Source: Candidatus Thalassarchaeaceae archaeon
GTDB lineage: Archaea > Thermoplasmatota > Poseidoniia > Poseidoniales > Thalassarchaeaceae
Reading direction: 5' to 3'
Length of the DNA: 8,245 bases
NCBI GenBank assembly: GCA_029250425.1
Contig: JAQXFF010000233.1
Span: forward strand, 1 to 8,245
A model generated the notes under the pieces. It was given only the letters and a program-made list of their open reading frames with translations. It had not been told where the DNA came from and did no database searches. The translations under genes were made by a program, and so were the position numbers. Below, piece after piece: positions 6,018 to 8,245 of the stretch; position 1 is the stretch's first letter, and every line of letters starts with the position of its first letter.

Positions 6018-8123
6018 ATGCGTGACCAGATGTCATCATTCGATATTGCCCGAATGGCTCTGGATATCAATGCCCTTGCGGGTGCGCGATGCCGAAAGAT
6101 GTACCAGCCTCATTACGAACAAGTTGTACTTCGCCTCAATCCAAAAGAAGTCCCAAAATGTGATTTGGTTATTGTTCGTGGGCAACGAGTATACTTCAGT
6201 CAACGTGATCGGCCCATGCCGACCCATCCGCCACAGTTTGCAATGTTACTTCGCAAGCATCTTTCAAACGCCCGACTCACAGGTGCGTCACAATTGGGAT
6301 TTGATCGTATCCTCGTACTGGAATTTGATACCAAAGATGGGCGGCGTGATTTGGTCATTGAAATGTTCCGAAATGGCAATGTCATTTTGCTAGATCAGGA
6401 CGGTGTCATCATCCAACCATTGACCCACGTCACGTATGAGACTCGTACCATCAAACGAGGCGAAATGTATGTTGCTCCACCCGAACCGATGGACCCTCGT
6501 ACTTGGGATGAATCCCAATTGCGAATGGTGCTCCAAGAATCTGATCGTGATTTGGTCCACACATTGGCTGGGAAAATGAATCTAGGGGGCGCTTATGCTC
6601 GAAATCTTTGCCACCTAGCCGATTTAGACCCTACCCAAAATGCATCGGACATCGTCGATGTTGGCAAACTCCACACAATATTCCAGAATATGGTTGAGCA
6701 GATTGAGAATTCAGGGGCCACCGCCGTAGTCAGCACCTTGTTTGAGCCTGCCACCAATCCACTCGAGCTCGATGCTCAAATGGACGAACATTGTCTTGAA
6801 GTTGGTCCCATTCAATTACCAGAGGACGCCTTGACAATTGAATTCGAATCTTTGTCACACGCTATCGATGCATGGAAAGGTGGCTATGATTCAAGTGCAC
6901 TTTCTAGAAGGGAGGCCGAAAAAATTGCAGAGATTACCGCACCAGGGCAATCAGATTCTGAAGAAGAGAAATTGTCGCGCAGAGAGGGGCAACAAGCAGC
7001 CGCCGTTGAAAAATTAACAGCAAAGGGTGCCAAACAACAAGACATTGGTAAAATGATTCAAGAAAATTGGGACCACGTTGAATCCCTTCTTAACCAAATG
7101 AATCAGTCGATTGAAGAACGCGGTTGGGATCAAACTCGATCAGCAATAAAGGAAATTGAATGGATCGAATCTGCTGACCCTGCGGCTCGAACCATTCGAG
7201 CGAAATTACCTGATGAGGATGGGAATCCTGGTCAAAATGTTGAATTGTATCTTGATCAATCTGTGCATCAGAATGCACAGAGATATTTTTCCAAAGGCCG
7301 AAAGGATAAACAGCGCGCAGAAGGGGCAAAGGTAGCCCTCGCTGATACACAGAACCGTCAGAAAAAAGTGGATAAGAAGCGAGCCAAAGATGAGGCTGCA
7401 GGTCGTGTTTCTACAATAAAACGAACCAAAAAATTCTGGTTCGAGCGCAACCGTTGGACCATGCTTTCGAGTGGCCAATTACTCGTTGGTGGGCGTGATG
7501 CAAAAGGCAATGATCAACTTGTCAAGAAACACCTTTCTGCAGCAGATTTGTATTTTCACGCAGATTTACATGGCGCTCCATCTTGTACCCTCAAACTCAA
7601 AGAAGGGTTTGAACTAGACCCCAATCCAAATCCATTGCTTCCGGAAGGAGTTCCATCTTTGCGCCTCACACAATCACTAGAGATTTCAGAACATTCTACT
7701 GATGCACTTGCTGGAGCGGCGCAAATGGCTGTTTGTTGGTCACGCGCGTGGGGCAGTGGTGGTGCAGCTGCCACCGCATTCCATGCCAAACAAGGCCAAG
7801 TCAGCAAAACCACCGAATCGGGTGAATCTCTAGGAAGGGGCGCATTCGTGGTTCGGGGTAATCGACATTGGTACAAGGATTTGACCATGGAACTTACACT
7901 GGGCATGGTGGCCATCAATGGTATCCCGTTGCCCATGGTGGGCACACATGAAGCAATCAGCAATATCTGCCAACGCTGGATTCGGCTATCACCTGGTACT
8001 CAAAAGAAAGAACAGGTGGCGACGAGGATTGCAAAGGCTACAGGTTTGTTGCAAGATGATGTCCTGTCGGCATTACCTCCTGGGAACCTATCCTTGGGCG
8101 AAAACCGCAATATTCTAGATTAG
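6018..8123 (+). CDS. rqcH: Ribosome quality-control protein RqcH (NEMF/Rqc2/NFACT family)
   Basis: This 701-aa protein has the full NFACT layout. Residues 8-150 are NFACT-N: SFDIARMALDINAL, ARCRKMYQPH, PPQFAMLLRKHL and GFDRILVLEF, which carries the Asp96-Arg97 pair; Asp9 is also kept. These match residues linked to tRNA binding and tailing in Rqc2 and RqcH. A helix-hairpin-helix lies near 178-212 (LAGKMNLGGAYARNLCHLAD). A long coiled-coil middle spans about 295-465. NFACT-R (DUF814) follows at about 470-630, with KKFWFERNRWTMLSSG, DLYFHADLHGAPS, QVSKTTESGESLGRGAF and NRHWYKDL. A C-terminal tail of about 70 residues ends the protein. The family binds obstructed large ribosomal subunits carrying peptidyl-tRNA and recruits tRNA-Ala to add C-terminal tails, marking nascent chains for degradation. 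A loop of about 28 residues rich in Pro and Asn (530-556) appears inserted in NFACT-R. An ATG at 6030 is an alternative start, but GAGGG favours 6018. Confidence 0.93.
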   Translation: MRDQMSSFDIARMALDINALAGARCRKMYQPHYEQVVLRLNPKEVPKCDLVIVRGQRVYFSQRDRPMPTHPPQFAMLLRKHLSNARLTGASQLGFDRILVLEFDTKDGRRDLVIEMFRNGNVILLDQDGVIIQPLTHVTYETRTIKRGEMYVAPPEPMDPRTWDESQLRMVLQESDRDLVHTLAGKMNLGGAYARNLCHLADLDPTQNASDIVDVGKLHTIFQNMVEQIENSGATAVVSTLFEPATNPLELDAQMDEHCLEVGPIQLPEDALTIEFESLSHAIDAWKGGYDSSALSRREAEKIAEITAPGQSDSEEEKLSRREGQQAAAVEKLTAKGAKQQDIGKMIQENWDHVESLLNQMNQSIEERGWDQTRSAIKEIEWIESADPAARTIRAKLPDEDGNPGQNVELYLDQSVHQNAQRYFSKGRKDKQRAEGAKVALADTQNRQKKVDKKRAKDEAAGRVSTIKRTKKFWFERNRWTMLSSGQLLVGGRDAKGNDQLVKKHLSAADLYFHADLHGAPSCTLKLKEGFELDPNPNPLLPEGVPSLRLTQSLEISEHSTDALAGAAQMAVCWSRAWGSGGAAATAFHAKQGQVSKTTESGESLGRGAFVVRGNRHWYKDLTMELTLGMVAINGIPLPMVGTHEAISNICQRWIRLSPGTQKKEQVATRIAKATGLLQDDVLSALPPGNLSLGENRNILD

Positions 8124-8125
8124 GG

Positions 8126-8140
8126 GGTTCTTTCAGAACC
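8126..8140 (+). terminator. Short hairpin after rqcH, possible terminator
   Basis: GGTTCT (8126-8131) and AGAACC (8135-8140) form a perfect 6-bp stem with a 3-base loop, starting 3 bases after the rqcH stop codon. No clear T-tract follows, so this is weak as an intrinsic terminator. It could also stabilise the 3' end of the mRNA. Confidence 0.35.
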
Positions 8141-8184
8141 GTATTTCCAATGGGTAGCGATGTATATGACCCACTGCAAGCCCA

Positions 8185-8224
8185 TTAGTTTGCATAATCT
8201 GAATACAAGGGTATTATGCACTAA
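8185..8224. repeat. Interrupted inverted repeat in the 3' noncoding end
   Basis: TGCATAAT (8191-8198) and ATTATGCA (8213-8220) are exact reverse complements around a 14-base loop. The stem extends by TTAG (8185-8188) and CTAA (8221-8224) across a 2-base bulge on the left arm. An alternative small hairpin, AATAC (8202-8206) with GTATT (8211-8215), overlaps the right arm, so the two structures exclude each other. CCCATTA also occurs twice as a direct repeat, at 8181-8187 and 8225-8231, bracketing the structure. The stretch from 8124 to the window end has no gene. The repeats may form a terminator, a regulatory structure or the promoter region of a gene beyond the window; I cannot tell which. 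Confidence 0.4.
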
Positions 8225-8245
8225 CCCATTAATTGATATCTAAAA

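Noticed and set aside
5926..6393. Plus-strand open frame of 155 codons overlapping the start of rqcH
   Set aside because: It overlaps rqcH in another frame across the NFACT-N domain, which is clearly the coding frame.
7556..7963. Minus-strand open frame of 135 codons
   Set aside because: It is antisense to the conserved NFACT-R domain of rqcH, and its product has a Pro/Ser/Ala-rich composition typical of shadow frames.
1..8245. Defence island, prophage or mobile element
   Set aside because: No integrase, transposase, toxin-antitoxin, nuclease-helicase or CRISPR signature is present; the recognised genes are of housekeeping or widespread type.

Overview
The window looks like a stretch of chromosomal backbone from an uncultivated archaeon, most likely a marine euryarchaeote of the Marine Group II/Poseidoniales kind. 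The lineage is an inference. It rests on an archaeal/eukaryotic-style long NFACT protein (RqcH/NEMF family, about 700 aa), moderate GC content, few convincing Shine-Dalgarno sites, very tight gene spacing and no sign of mobile DNA. I see no tRNA, rRNA, CRISPR array, insertion sequence or phage gene.

Layout: (1) Bases 1-125, minus strand: the start of an unidentified gene that runs off the left edge. It has an acidic N-terminus followed by a probable membrane segment. (2) Bases 178-3290, plus strand: three closely spaced genes, which are a Nudix (NUDT19-like)/metallo-beta-lactamase fusion, an alpha/beta hydrolase and a LemA-family membrane protein. (3) Bases 3294-5966, minus strand: two directly abutting genes. 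Upstream is an unrecognised soluble protein rich in His, Trp and acidic residues; downstream is a multi-pass membrane protein with a four-Cys zinc ribbon and a GIDE-like domain. The GIDE-like gene ends 3 bp from the end of the LemA gene, tail to tail. (4) Bases 6018-8123, plus strand: rqcH, divergent from the unknown gene. (5) Bases 8124-8245: noncoding, AT-rich DNA with several inverted repeats.

How the genes may work together: the Nudix-MBL fusion and the alpha/beta hydrolase are soluble hydrolases in one transcription direction and could act on CoA- or ester-type metabolites; substrates cannot be read from the sequence. LemA and GIDE-domain proteins are both membrane-associated and are often found near each other, so the LemA / GIDE-like / unknown trio is the best candidate here for an incompletely described membrane system. 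RqcH is a ribosome-associated quality-control factor and is probably independent of its neighbours.

The most interesting points are the Nudix-MBL fusion, the LemA-GIDE pairing with an uncharacterised coupled partner, a perfect 7-bp dyad directly upstream of rqcH, and a possible alternative-hairpin structure in the 3' noncoding end.
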